A stretch of DNA of 64,000 nucleotides from Oscillatoriophycideae cyanobacterium NC_groundwater_1537_Pr4_S-0.65um_50_18 (GCA_016208305.1 JACQYI010000006.1:620001-684000), one strand, 5' to 3'; positions 17,654 through 26,494 are shown, numbered from the stretch's first letter. Numbers and translations: made by a program. The notes: a model not told the origin generated them from the sequence alone.

Positions 17654-17760
17654 TTAGGCAATGGCTTCGGTGGGTGCGTTTAGCGCAGCCCTATCGATTA
17701 CCAGACGATAGCGCACATTGCCCCGCTCTAGCCGTTCAAAACCCTCGCCAACATCTACAG
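17654..17760 (-). pseudogene. C-terminal relic of a zinc-type alcohol dehydrogenase
   Basis: On the minus strand a frame closing with TAA at 17656-17654 reads VDVGEGFERLERG then NVRYRLVIDRAAL. This is the characteristic C-terminal end of NAD(P)-dependent medium-chain alcohol dehydrogenases (AFERL..GxVRYRFVID). The catalytic and cofactor domains are absent; an in-frame stop lies near 17828. The relic lies just downstream of the SDR gene on the same strand, suggesting a former SDR-ADH operon. Confidence 0.7.
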
Positions 17761-17861
17761 CCTTAATAATTTCAGTATCGTTGCCGTTGATTCGGCTTAG
17801 CCGTTCCTGACATTTGCTGTTTTCCTATTTGCAATCAAAGGGGTTACAGAGGTGTCGTTCT

Positions 17862-18596
17862 TTAGAATGCGCTTGCAGTCGGCCGCACAATAATTTCGTT
17901 GACATCGACATTCTCTGGTTGAGATACGGCATACAAAACAGCTCTGGCGATCGCATCTGGCGTGAGAGCTGTCTTGCGAAGTTCTTGTAAAAAATCTTTG
18001 CTTGCCTCATCCGTGATGTCAGAGCCAAGCTCAGTTTTGACTACGCCGGGAGAGATGAGCGTGACTCGGATATTTTTTGATTCCTGACGCAGCCCCTCAG
18101 ATATCGCCCAAACCGCATATTTTGTGGCGGAATAAACAGCACTGGTCGGCCCTACCCAATGGGCCGCGATAGATGCAGTATTGATAAACTGTCCGCTGCC
18201 CTGCGCTTCCATAATGGGCAGTCCTGCCGCAATGCCATTCAATACGCCGTGGATGTTGACAGCAATCATGTTGTCCCACTCCTCGACTTTTAGGGCATTC
18301 ATGAGCGATAGAGGCATTACGCCTGCATTGTTAAAAATCACATCAACACGACCAAATTTATCTTTAGCAAAGTGAATAAATGCTTTCACGTCCTCCCGAT
18401 CTGTGACATCTACTGCTTTAAATTCTGCCGCGTTGCCCTGACTCCGAATTTCCTCAACTATCTTCTCTAATTTCTCCGTCCGCCGTGAACCCAAAACAAC
18501 ATTCGCGCCATTCTCAGCCAGCAATCGAGCGGTTGCTTCACCGATCCCACTACTAGCTCCTGTAATGACTACAACTTTACTGTCAACATTTAGCAT
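17862..18596 (-). CDS. Short-chain dehydrogenase/reductase (classical SDR)
   Basis: 244 residues. Cofactor motif TGASSGIGEAT (about 13-23), NNAG (about 90), active-site Ser in NTASIAAHW and YxxxK as YSATKYA (about 156-162). An Arg pair in GSRRTEK after beta-2 favours NADP. Divergent from an AraC-family regulator across 169 nt; AraC-SDR pairs of this kind are usually inducible detoxification or redox units. Substrate unknown. Confidence 0.92.
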   Translation of the reverse strand: MLNVDSKVVVITGASSGIGEATARLLAENGANVVLGSRRTEKLEKIVEEIRSQGNAAEFKAVDVTDREDVKAFIHFAKDKFGRVDVIFNNAGVMPLSLMNALKVEEWDNMIAVNIHGVLNGIAAGLPIMEAQGSGQFINTASIAAHWVGPTSAVYSATKYAVWAISEGLRQESKNIRVTLISPGVVKTELGSDITDEASKDFLQELRKTALTPDAIARAVLYAVSQPENVDVNEIIVRPTASAF

Positions 18597-18765
18597 GATC
18601 TTTTCTCCTGACTGATGTATTCACCGTATGTATTCACCGTAGAAGTAAAACCTAGAAAGCTAAATACACAGACCTCGCAGTTTATTGCCTAATCCTCCAA
18701 GTTGGAGTTTTATGATGGCTCTATACTGTTGAGTAGAGAACGATTTAACGAATCAAGCAAATAAC

Positions 18766-19701
18766 ATGACACCTAAAATCATCAGCCCTGTCATTCACCA
18801 AGATGAGGTTGCAAATCAATGCAAAGAATTGGCGACGTTCATCACCCGGTACACGGATGGCAAAGGCGACGGGTTTCACAAAACAGCGATAGATGAGCTG
18901 GAATTCCAACGCGAATCGTCTGTTTCTACCCATCTACATGGTGTCTGTTCCCCTACTTTGGCTATCCTCGTTCAGGGCAAAAAAGAAGCCTTACTGGGTG
19001 AAGAAATCTATCGCTATAGTGCGGCTCAATACCTAGTAGTATCGGTAGATTTGCCGCTGAGCGCATTCATTGTTGAGGCAACCCCAGAGCAGCCATATTT
19101 GGGGTTCAAGCTGAATCTCGATCCGCGTCAACTTTGCGACATCATTACGGCACAATCCGGAGCGATCGCGTCCTCCAAAAAGCATTCCACTAGAGGCTTG
19201 TTCGTCAGCACTGCCGATGTTTCCCTACTCGACTGTGCGCTCAGACTAACGAAGCTGTTGCATACGCCTCAAGACATCCCAATGCTGGCACCGCTGATTA
19301 TCCGCGAGATCTACTATCGGCTTTTGATAGGAGAACAAGGCGAAGCGGTACGTCAAATTGCCACATCAGGCAGTAACATGCAGCGCATTGCTGAGGTGCT
19401 AAAACTGATCAAGGCGAGTTTCACTCAGCCGATGCGGGTTGAAGATCTGGCTGAGCAAGCCAAAATGTCGCCTTCGTCGTTTCATCACCATTTCAAAGCG
19501 GTGACATCCATGAGTCCGCTGCAGTACCAGAAGCAGTTGAAACTGTTGGAAGCACGTCGGTTAATGCTTGCTGAAAATGCGGATGCGACCAACGCTGCCT
19601 ATCAGGTGGGTTATGAAAGCCCTTCACAGTTTAGCCGCGAATATTCCCGAATGTTTGGTGCGCCACCGATTCGAGATATTGAGCGGTTGCGCACTGCCTG
19701 A
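18766..19701 (+). CDS. AraC family transcriptional regulator
   Basis: 311 residues. The N-terminal half is the AraC-type cupin-like sensor domain (HLHGVCSPTLAILVQGKKEALLG, SVDLPLSAFI). The C-terminal half has two HTH motifs (about 215-305: MRVEDLAEQAKMSPSSFHHHF and ATNAAYQVGYESPSQFSREYS). Divergent from the SDR gene, which it probably activates. Its 3' end abuts the truncated GNAT relic on the other strand. Confidence 0.92.
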   Translation: MTPKIISPVIHQDEVANQCKELATFITRYTDGKGDGFHKTAIDELEFQRESSVSTHLHGVCSPTLAILVQGKKEALLGEEIYRYSAAQYLVVSVDLPLSAFIVEATPEQPYLGFKLNLDPRQLCDIITAQSGAIASSKKHSTRGLFVSTADVSLLDCALRLTKLLHTPQDIPMLAPLIIREIYYRLLIGEQGEAVRQIATSGSNMQRIAEVLKLIKASFTQPMRVEDLAEQAKMSPSSFHHHFKAVTSMSPLQYQKQLKLLEARRLMLAENADATNAAYQVGYESPSQFSREYSRMFGAPPIRDIERLRTA

Positions 19702-19720
19702 GGGTTGTTGAATGACAGAG

Positions 19721-19906
19721 AAAGACTACCCCGATCAGCAGTCCTATCTCATTCCTGGCAGTAATGTCGATCGATCGCGTCGTCAAGAGCTTCCTGACCC
19801 TTTGCTCAAACCGCTCTTGAGGATACTGACTACCCAGATCGCCCCTTTTCAAAAAGTCGTAATACTCTTCAAAAGACAGATTTTCGTTATTTCGATAGTC
19901 AATCAT
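19721..19906 (-). pseudogene. Truncated N-terminal fragment of a GNAT acetyltransferase
   Basis: From ATG 19906, with GGGAG 7 nt upstream, the frame reads MIDYRNNENLSFEEY, LKRGDLGSQYP, ERFEQRVRKLLTT and ends its family likeness at NEIGLLIGVVF. That matches the first third of small GNAT acetyltransferases. The acetyl-CoA-binding half is missing: the frame continues into sequence antisense to the end of the AraC gene. A deletion fused at about 19720 explains it. Confidence 0.7.
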
Positions 19907-19956
19907 CTTGGTGCTCCCACGAGTTGACGTACTCACATTTGGCCAACCTGGGAGCG

Positions 19957-20382
19957 TCAGGTGTCCTCTAGTTCAAAGGCAGCAATAATGTGATTCACAT
20001 TGATGCTGGCACGAGTCCGCGAGGTGGGGGCAATAATCACCTCTTGCAAAATTGTGTCTCGGCGCAGCAGATTGGTGTCTAGCAGCGTCACATCCATCCA
20101 AATACTGCCATCCGCCGCCTGGTACACCTCGTCAATGCATTGAATTCCCAAAATCTTGTTATTGGTGGTGAGCAAGCCAAAATACCAAGAGTCACTCATC
20201 ATGCGGACAATAAACCATCCGGGCAAGAGCCTTCGGGCGGCTTCAATCCGGGCAAATAGCTCTTGCTCTTCTGGTTCTAGCCCTGGAACAGCCAAATCCT
20301 GATCGACTAGAGATGCTTCTACGCCCTTACTATTCTCCGGGTTGCTGCTCTCCTGATTAGTATTGCCCTGATTAGTATCCAT
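19957..20382 (-). CDS. Conserved-looking protein of unknown function, 141 aa
   Basis: I do not recognise a named family. The first 45 residues are polar and disordered (Asn/Gln/Ser/Glu). The remainder is a compact domain: EEQELFARIEAARRLLPGW, VRMMSDSWYFGLL, IQCIDEVYQAADGSIWMDV, and a C-terminal NVNHIIAAFELED. The frame extends upstream to a TTG at 20457; I choose ATG 20382 because of AAGGT upstream and because the earlier part is unlike the rest. No membrane segment. Divergent from the hydrolase gene. Confidence 0.7.
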   Translation of the reverse strand: MDTNQGNTNQESSNPENSKGVEASLVDQDLAVPGLEPEEQELFARIEAARRLLPGWFIVRMMSDSWYFGLLTTNNKILGIQCIDEVYQAADGSIWMDVTLLDTNLLRRDTILQEVIIAPTSRTRASINVNHIIAAFELEDT

Positions 20383-20565
20383 AGTGACCTTGCATAAATC
20401 CTGAGCCGGATTTGATATTACCATCGGAAGGATGTCTCCCGAACAGCGCTCCAGCAAACCTCTTGCAAATTAGGTCGAGTGAGGGCGTGACCCGGCTCTA
20501 CCTCATCCAAAACTCTAGGTGCAGAGGTCTACTATGATAGAGATAGTTAAGAAACGTGAACAACC

Positions 20566-21468
20566 GTGACCTCTGAGATTTCATCTGCTCTGGAAACATT
20601 GCCTCCGCCCTTAGAAATTCTGACCTGGACTTGGCAAGACCACCGCATTGCCTACACGGTGCAGGGCAGCGGCAGACCTTTGATTTTGATTCACGGATTT
20701 GGTGCATCGATCGGCCATTGGCGGCAAAATATTCCGGTTTTGGCCGCTGCTGGGTACAGAGTCTTTGCCCTCGACTTACTTGGGTTTGGTGCATCCGAAA
20801 AAGCCCTGATTGACTACAGCGTAGAGCTTTGGCAAGCCTTGCTTCAGGATTTTTGGAGCGCTCATGTTCAGGAACCTGCCGTGTTTGTAGGCAACTCAAT
20901 TGGCGGGCTGCTAACGCTAATGATGCTGGCAGACGCTCCGCAAATGGCGGCAGGCGGCATATTGCTGAATCCGGCAGGCGGGCTAAACCACCGCCCAGAA
21001 GAGCTAAATCCTCCCCTGCGGCTGGTTATGGGTGCCTTTACAAAGCTGGTGAGTTCCGATCTGGTTGGAGGATTTTTATTTAATCAGATTCGCCGCAAGC
21101 CCCGTCTGCGGAATACGCTACGCCAGGTCTACCATGACCAGACTGCTATCACTGACGAGCTAATTGATATTCTCTATCAGCCGTCTTGCGATCCGGGCGC
21201 ACAAAAAGTCTTTGCCTCAATCCTCACAGCGCCTCCAGGTCCTAGACCCGAAGATTTGCTGCCGCGCATTACTCAACCCCTGCTGGTGCTGTGGGGCGAA
21301 GCTGATCCCTGGACGCCGATCGCCGGAGCAAAAGCTTATCAAATGGCGGAAGGCCAGCCCTCTATTAAGTTTGTGCCGATTCCTAACACAGGGCACTGCC
21401 CCCATGACGAGCGTCCAACTGTGGTGAATGCAGAAATTTTGCAGTGGCTGCAAGAAACAGGGATCTAA
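20566..21468 (+). CDS. Alpha/beta-fold hydrolase
   Basis: 300 residues starting at GTG. The fold markers are HGFGASIGHW (oxyanion region, about 44-53), nucleophile elbow GNSIGG (Ser near residue 108), acid Asp in LVLWGEADPWTP (about 250) and catalytic His in NTGHCPHDE (about 277). The sequence type is close to the cyanobacterial and plastid hydrolases that include pheophytinase-like enzymes, but substrate cannot be read. Only 8 nt separate it from the next gene, so the two form an operon. Confidence 0.92.
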   Translation: MTSEISSALETLPPPLEILTWTWQDHRIAYTVQGSGRPLILIHGFGASIGHWRQNIPVLAAAGYRVFALDLLGFGASEKALIDYSVELWQALLQDFWSAHVQEPAVFVGNSIGGLLTLMMLADAPQMAAGGILLNPAGGLNHRPEELNPPLRLVMGAFTKLVSSDLVGGFLFNQIRRKPRLRNTLRQVYHDQTAITDELIDILYQPSCDPGAQKVFASILTAPPGPRPEDLLPRITQPLLVLWGEADPWTPIAGAKAYQMAEGQPSIKFVPIPNTGHCPHDERPTVVNAEILQWLQETGI

Positions 21469-21476
21469 AACAACCT

Positions 21477-22172
21477 ATGGGACTACCTGTTGTAATTTTG
21501 CCCGGCTATCTGGCAGGTGCGCGTCCATACCGAGAGATGGAACTAGGGCTAGAGGCACTGGGATTTGCAGCCTACACCGTACCCCTCAAGCGACGCGACT
21601 GGCTGCCAACTTTGGGCGGACGATCGATGGTGCCAATTTTGCAGCAGCTCGATCAAACCGTACAGCGCGTCAGAGCCGAAACTGGGAGCGATCGCATCCA
21701 CTTGGTCGGTCACTCGGCAGGCGGCTGGATTTGCCGAATTTACCTGGGAGAAGCCTCCTATGATGTGCATCCCGGTGATGCCAATAAGGTGCGCCTCTGG
21801 AAAGCCTACTCGCAGGTACAAACCCTAACCACTTTGGGAACGCCCCATGTCAGCCAAGAGCGGTGGACAAAGCGCAACCTCGATTTTGTCAAAAATAGCT
21901 GTACGCTGCATCCTGAAGTCCGCCATATTTGCGTGGCCGGAAAATCAATCTATGGCAAACGGCAGTTAGGAAGCTGGTTTGCCTACAGCAGCTACGAACT
22001 CACCTGCGGTCGGGGCGATTGCTGGGGCGATGGCGTGACGCCAATCGAATCTGCCCATTTGGAAGGCGCAGAAAATCTGACGCTGGAAAACGTATTGCAC
22101 TCCCCGCGATCGGGTAAACTCTGGTACGGATCGCCTGAGCCACTAAAGGTTTGGGCAGCGCATTTAGCCTAA
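21477..22172 (+). CDS. Lipase-like alpha/beta hydrolase
   Basis: 231 residues. It opens GLPVVILPGYLAGARPY and has the nucleophile elbow HLVGHSAGGW (about 78-87), a lipase-type GHSAG. A later block TLGTPHVSQERW and the acidic/His part SAHLEGAENLTL complete a plausible triad. Starts 8 nt after the preceding hydrolase; translational coupling is likely. Cysteine-containing inserts (CTLHPEVRHIC, CGRGDCWGDG) are notable. Possibly acts on membrane or pigment esters together with its neighbour; inference. Confidence 0.87.
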   Translation: MGLPVVILPGYLAGARPYREMELGLEALGFAAYTVPLKRRDWLPTLGGRSMVPILQQLDQTVQRVRAETGSDRIHLVGHSAGGWICRIYLGEASYDVHPGDANKVRLWKAYSQVQTLTTLGTPHVSQERWTKRNLDFVKNSCTLHPEVRHICVAGKSIYGKRQLGSWFAYSSYELTCGRGDCWGDGVTPIESAHLEGAENLTLENVLHSPRSGKLWYGSPEPLKVWAAHLA

Positions 22173-22311
22173 TCTTACTTGTTGAATTCTCAGCCTGATT
22201 TCTCAGCGCTGCTAATTTCATAGTCGGATTCAGCAATGCCGATTTCTCAGAAGCAGGGCGATCGGTTACATTAACACTAACGAAATATCTACTCACCTCC
22301 AGCCGCTGCCC

Positions 22312-22698
22312 ATGCTAATCGAACTCCTGCCCTTTCAATTCAAAATTGACATCACCACATTGGCGGGAATTGGGCTGTGGGCGCTGGCGCTGTACCTGGG
22401 GTTTTCCCCTGTCAGCGAGTGGGTGATTGAGCAATTGGCACGCTGGATGAACTTCATGGAGCGATCGCTCTACCTGTCCACTAAAGAGTATGAAAATGCT
22501 CGCAAAGCCAGTGAATCGCTCAATGCCCTGCTGGCTTCACTGCTCAGCATCATTCCATTTCTCATCGTTGGCGGGTTTTGCAACTGGGGCATTGAAGCGG
22601 GTCTGGGGCATGGCTGGACGATTAGTATGGGAATTATTGCCTGCATTAGCTGTGGTGTCTATGATTTAGGGCGGCGAGATGGACAGTCGGCAGATTAG
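22312..22698 (+). CDS. Small membrane protein of unknown function
   Basis: 128 residues. Three hydrophobic segments are visible: about 15-35 (TLAGIGLWALALYLGF), about 72-92 (LLASLLSIIPFLIVGG) and about 100-118 (ISMGIIACISCGVYDL). The central part (MERSLYLSTKEYENARKASES) is amphipathic and probably cytoplasmic. Same strand as the two hydrolases, 139 nt downstream. I cannot assign a family. Confidence 0.75.
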   Translation: MLIELLPFQFKIDITTLAGIGLWALALYLGFSPVSEWVIEQLARWMNFMERSLYLSTKEYENARKASESLNALLASLLSIIPFLIVGGFCNWGIEAGLGHGWTISMGIIACISCGVYDLGRRDGQSAD

Positions 22699-22728
22699 CG
22701 AGACATATTAGCTCGTTAGCTCGGCCAG

Positions 22729-23511
22729 TTACGATCGCAAATAGCTAGCGCCATTCACATCCACGATGCCGCCCGTCAAAAATTCCGCGCCTTCGGAGGC
22801 CAAAAACAGCACCGTATGGGCAACTTCCTCAGGGCGCGCCACCCGATTCAACGGACTTTGCTGCCGAATGCCCTCTCCCTTGGGGCTGTCTAATATCGCA
22901 CGCGCCATATCAGTTTCGACAAATCCGGGAGCAACGGCAGTGACAAAAATATTGTATGGCGCAAGATGCTGCGCTAAGGATTGGCTGAAGGAATTAAGTC
23001 CGGCTTTGCTCGCTCCATAGGCAAGCGCCAGCGGCTCTCCCCGAAAAGCCCCCCGCGAACTGATGTTAATAATTCGTCCGCCGCTGCCTTGCTCTCTGTA
23101 ACGCTGCATCATATGGTGCGCCACGCAAAAGGCAACGTTGGCAGTGCCCGTGAGATTAGTATCGATCGTTTGTCGCCATGCGATCTGCCAGTCTGCATAG
23201 GTTGTGGCATCCAATGGCTTCTCTCGAAAGATGCCCGCACTGTTGACGAGAATATCAATCGGCCCCAGAGTGGCGATCGCTGCATTCACCATGTGTTCTA
23301 CGGCATCAGCATCCGCAATATCTGCTTGAAAGATAGCGTGGCCTGTACCCATCAGCATGGCTTGGGTCTGCTCAGCCGCTGCCTGACTATGCCCATAATG
23401 AATCCCTACTCTGGCTCCTGCCTGTGCAAAAGCAAGGGCGATCGCTCGACCAATTCCCCGTGATCCTCCAGTTATCAACACCGTTTTATTTTCAAAAGCA
23501 AAACAAGTCAC
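22729..23511 (-). CDS. FabG-like short-chain dehydrogenase/reductase
   Basis: 260 residues, GTG start. TGGSRGIGRAIAL (about 14-26), NSAGI (about 90), Ser in NISSRGAF and catalytic YGASKAG (about 162-168), closing ASEGAEFLTGGIVDVNG, all typical of 3-oxoacyl-ACP reductase-type SDRs. It is a paralogue, not obviously the housekeeping fabG: no fatty-acid genes are adjacent. Convergent with the small membrane protein gene. Confidence 0.9.
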   Translation of the reverse strand: MTCFAFENKTVLITGGSRGIGRAIALAFAQAGARVGIHYGHSQAAAEQTQAMLMGTGHAIFQADIADADAVEHMVNAAIATLGPIDILVNSAGIFREKPLDATTYADWQIAWRQTIDTNLTGTANVAFCVAHHMMQRYREQGSGGRIINISSRGAFRGEPLALAYGASKAGLNSFSQSLAQHLAPYNIFVTAVAPGFVETDMARAILDSPKGEGIRQQSPLNRVARPEEVAHTVLFLASEGAEFLTGGIVDVNGASYLRS

Positions 23512-23593
23512 GCTAGTTTCCCCACGCTTTCATTACTCTGTTCTCTCCATCTCACCTTATCTATAAGGCTCTTTCTGTTTTAGCCTTCTCTTA

Positions 23594-23665
23594 GCGGGTT
23601 TCAGGGGCGCAAAGCGCCCCTGAAACCCGCCCTGTGTGTGGCGCGCTCCGCGCGCCACACACAGG
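23594..23665. repeat. Two tandem perfect palindromes
   Basis: Palindrome 1 has 17-bp perfect arms (23594-23610 / 23614-23630) around AAA. Palindrome 2 has 16-bp perfect arms (23631-23646 / 23650-23665) around TCC, with the centre GCGCGCTCCGCGCGC. They abut directly. The second shares its centre with the palindrome at 50882-50932. They separate two minus-strand genes. Confidence 0.9.
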
Positions 23666-23683
23666 GACAAGATGTGAGTGCTC

Positions 23684-24835
23684 CTAAGATCCAGGCAAAA
23701 CAGCCGACGACTTCAGCGGGTTAAAACTGTAGTCTGGTGCAGGCTGATAGTTATTTGCGTTGAGGCGCTTAATGCGATCGCCAAACACATCATGAAACTG
23801 TTCCAGATAAACACAGAACCACTGATAATACTCAATCCATTGGTCACGATCCTCTAGGTCAATTCCTGCCAAACCGCAGTAGATCAAGCAGCTCTTATTC
23901 TCACCTTGAGCATCCCACGCAAGGGGAATGCCGATCTCAGATTCGACCGCCTGCCGATCTTCCTCAAGCAAATGGAAATGGGGTTTTGCATCTTCTCCCA
24001 AGAGCATCAGCCCTACCGTCAGAGACTGCTCTGGTTCTAGTAGATCAGCTTCATCGCGATCGGGGGCTTCCTGAGCTGGGCTGCAATTAGATTCGAGGCG
24101 GGTATACAGCCGAAAGCCAGCACGACCAATGGCAAAACTTAGGCTGCTTTCCGTTGAAGGCTGACTGGGTTTGATAATGCTGCCCCGACGCTCTAACTGA
24201 TGGCACAACCCTCGCCAAAACTCCAGATTTTGCCGCTGGGCATCAGTTAAGATTTCGGGCGGGGGTTCTGGAGGACTCTCAGGGAGACTAGAGGGCGCAG
24301 ACTCTGGCAGAATCTCGACTGCTTCTGTCAAAGCAATGGCTTCCTGCCGCTGAGGCTGAATCACCAAGTTAAATTTGGGAGCCACCGCCTCGCCAATGCG
24401 CCATAGCTCAATTTCTATGCCAAAAAAGTGAACCTCTGGAGCCGTCATCCGGTTTAGCCAATGCAGGGCAGTCTGATGCTCTGGCGTAAAACTGCTGGCA
24501 ATCCAAATGACGGTATTGGCCTGAAGGTCTGCCATTGCCGTCAACAGCCGCCCCAAGTGGTGATGATCGGTTGGCTCTAGCTGATTTTCAATCAGCACCC
24601 AGCGATCGCTACTATCTTGGCAAAGAATATCGACCTCAGGTAAGCCAGATAGCTCCTGATGCAGCGGCTCCTGAGGCACTCTCAGCTCCATGCCGATCGC
24701 CTCTCCCAGCAGTTTGATGTTGTCTGCTTGCGCCAGCCAAGGTGTAAATTCGGCATCCTCCTCGCACCAGTAGGTGCGCAAGTCAACTTTTTCTAGTCGT
24801 CCCAAAGTTAGCTTTTGCGAAGGCTCAGATGGCAT
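23684..24835 (-). CDS. DUF4268 domain protein (PD-(D/E)XK nuclease-like N terminus)
   Basis: 383 residues. The N-terminal half (about 10-165) has the nuclease-like layout LPEVDILCQD then VLIENQLEPTDHHHLGRL, i.e. an acidic residue, then E-x-Q, followed by VIWIASSFTPEH. A variable Pro/Ser-rich linker (about 185-205) leads to the DUF4268 C-terminal domain (FWRGLCHQLERRG to about 370). Such proteins are found alone or near defence genes; here the next gene, divergent, is an Uma2 nuclease-like protein. Activity unknown. Confidence 0.85.
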   Translation of the reverse strand: MPSEPSQKLTLGRLEKVDLRTYWCEEDAEFTPWLAQADNIKLLGEAIGMELRVPQEPLHQELSGLPEVDILCQDSSDRWVLIENQLEPTDHHHLGRLLTAMADLQANTVIWIASSFTPEHQTALHWLNRMTAPEVHFFGIEIELWRIGEAVAPKFNLVIQPQRQEAIALTEAVEILPESAPSSLPESPPEPPPEILTDAQRQNLEFWRGLCHQLERRGSIIKPSQPSTESSLSFAIGRAGFRLYTRLESNCSPAQEAPDRDEADLLEPEQSLTVGLMLLGEDAKPHFHLLEEDRQAVESEIGIPLAWDAQGENKSCLIYCGLAGIDLEDRDQWIEYYQWFCVYLEQFHDVFGDRIKRLNANNYQPAPDYSFNPLKSSAVLPGS

Positions 24836-24961
24836 GGGTCAGCAGCACGAATGATTTCTCCTTCCATCCTACGCTGCTAGCACAACAACCTCTCAGGCAT
24901 TGAGATATCTGGCATTGCTTAATCCGGCGTAACATAGAAGTCAACGCGCTTGCTAGATGCC

Positions 24962-25687
24962 ATGACCTCAGAGCTTTTAGCCGAAGACCTTGTCATTCCC
25001 GACATTAGCCACCTCGTGACTGAAAGCGACACATCCTTGGTCAATTTTCAGTCCGAGAAGCAGCAACGGCTTCTCGTAGAGCCACTCTACAGCGCTCCGA
25101 CCCTACCCCTGCCCTTTGTAGCGGCTGCAAATGTGGGGCTGTTCTATGGACTCAAGCTTGACCCGATCGTCCCCGATATGTTTCTCAGCCTGGATGTGCA
25201 AATGCCTGAAGACTGGAGCCAAAAGCAAAATCGCTCCTACTTCATCTGGGAATTTGGCAAAGTACCTGATGTGGCGATCGAGATTGTCTCTAACCGGGAA
25301 GGAAAAGAACTCAGCAGCAAAAAGCAGATCTATGCCCAAATTGGCGTACCCTACTATGCCGTATTTGACCCGCTAAAGCAGCTTCAAAAAGCCGATGAAA
25401 TGAACGGAGCCATCCTCAAGGTATGGGCACTAAACGCCAGACGATATGTAGAATTGCCTTTACCATTTTGGCTAGAGGAAGCGGGGCTGGGGCTGACACT
25501 TTGGGAGGGTGAGTTTGAACAGCAGGTAGGAACCTGGTTACGCTGGTGCGACTCAACAGGCACCGTGATCCCGACGGGCAAAGAACGAGCAGCCACATCG
25601 GAAGCCAAAGCTCAGCAGGCCGAGGCTAAAGCCCAACGTTTAGCCAAACGATTACGGGCGCTCGGTGTTGATCCCGAACAGGAGTGA
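24962..25687 (+). CDS. Uma2 family (DUF820) putative endonuclease
   Basis: 241 residues. Uma2 core: NVGLFYGLKLDPIVPDMFLSLDV (the PDM/D motif about 71-77), PDVAIEIVSNREGKEL (the E-I-V-S motif about 98-113) and KKQIYAQIGVPYYAVFDP. These supply the PD-(D/E)XK-like acidic residues. The tail is an Ala/Lys/Gln heptad-like stretch (EAKAQQAEAKAQRLAK). The family is massively expanded in cyanobacteria and its function is unknown. I use the ATG at 24962 rather than the TTG at 24950. Confidence 0.88.
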   Translation: MTSELLAEDLVIPDISHLVTESDTSLVNFQSEKQQRLLVEPLYSAPTLPLPFVAAANVGLFYGLKLDPIVPDMFLSLDVQMPEDWSQKQNRSYFIWEFGKVPDVAIEIVSNREGKELSSKKQIYAQIGVPYYAVFDPLKQLQKADEMNGAILKVWALNARRYVELPLPFWLEEAGLGLTLWEGEFEQQVGTWLRWCDSTGTVIPTGKERAATSEAKAQQAEAKAQRLAKRLRALGVDPEQE

Positions 25688-25800
25688 TTGCATCTTAGGT
25701 GTTTTCAGGACAGAAAAGCTGGCGCAACAAAGCGTTACGATAAACCTCATCGGAATTTGTAGCGATCGCTAATACCGACCTCGAAGCCGAATCTCGACAG

Positions 25801-25935
25801 GTTTATGTCGAGCAGGGGCCTTCGGGTTGCGGCAAATTTACATTGCTTAATCTCATCGTAAGCCTGATCATGGGATTGTCTTTCAACCCTATACCTTCAT
25901 GCCCTAGATGGCACTAGCAGAAAATATTCGGTTTG
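25801..25935 (+). pseudogene. Decayed ABC transporter ATPase gene (possible cynD relic)
   Basis: In one frame 25801 onward reads VEQGPSGCGKFTLLNLI, a Walker A motif with the catalytic-loop Ser changed to Phe. In another frame from 25866 it reads DHGIVFQPYTFMP, a stop, then MALAENIRF, the Q-loop region of nitrate/taurine/cyanate-type ATPases. The roughly 35 residues that should separate the two motifs are deleted. The relic lies directly upstream of cynS. In other cyanobacteria cynABD encode the cyanate transporter ahead of cynS, so this may be the remains of cynD. Confidence 0.75.
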
Positions 25936-26007
25936 TAGTTGAAACTGTTTATTTCCATCTGTCGATCGCTCAGCCGTTTCTCCCTCAAATTTCTAAGGAG
26001 TATGCAA

Positions 26008-26457
26008 ATGTCCGATATTGAAATTCCCGCTATTACCGCAAAGCTGTTGGCAGCCAAAAAAGCGAAAGGGCTGACCTTTGCAGATTTAGAATCCCTGTTA
26101 GGTCGAGATGAAGTTTGGATTGCTGCCGTGTTTTATCGGCAGGCCAGCCCTGACGCCGATGAAGCCAGCAAGCTGCTGCATGCCCTGGAACTCAGCGAAG
26201 ACCTGGTGCCCGAACTGACTGCGTCTTCCTCAAAAGGACTCGGCCCAATCGTCCCAACCGATCCGTTAATCTATCGCTTCTATGAAATCATGCAGGTCTA
26301 TGGGATGCCGATGAAAGAAATCATTCATGAGAAATTTGGCGATGGCATCATGAGTGCGATCGACTTCACGCTAGACATTGAGAAAGAAGCCGATCCCAAA
26401 GGCGATCGCGTCAAGGTGACCATGAACGGCAAATTTTTGCCCTACAAGAAGTGGTAA
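26008..26457 (+). CDS. cynS: Cyanate hydratase (cyanase)
   Basis: Converts cyanate plus bicarbonate to CO2 and carbamate (which yields ammonia). From ATG 26008 it is 149 residues, the family length; AAGGAG at 25995-26000 gives 7-nt spacing, whereas ATG 26002 would be too close and the frame upstream is not conserved. The N-terminal HTH-like domain ([24 protein letters not shown]) and the catalytic C-terminal domain with [20 protein letters not shown] (Arg/Glu of the active site) and [11 protein letters not shown] are intact. A decayed transporter-ATPase sequence precedes it. Confidence 0.95.
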   Translation: MSDIEIPAITAKLLAAKKAKGLTFADLESLLGRDEVWIAAVFYRQASPDADEASKLLHALELSEDLVPELTASSSKGLGPIVPTDPLIYRFYEIMQVYGMPMKEIIHEKFGDGIMSAIDFTLDIEKEADPKGDRVKVTMNGKFLPYKKW

Positions 26458-26494
26458 CCCAGATGCGAAGGTGTGAGCCAAACCTACCCCAACC

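Noticed and set aside
17284-17766. 160-codon plus-strand frame after mutL
   Set aside because: Its 3' part is antisense to a recognisable alcohol dehydrogenase tail, and the rest is Pro/Ser/Cys-rich without family likeness. A shorter real gene at 17284-17640 cannot be fully excluded.
23684-25687. DUF4268 plus Uma2 genes as a defence island
   Set aside because: They are divergent, each is common as a solitary gene in cyanobacteria, and no other defence gene is near.
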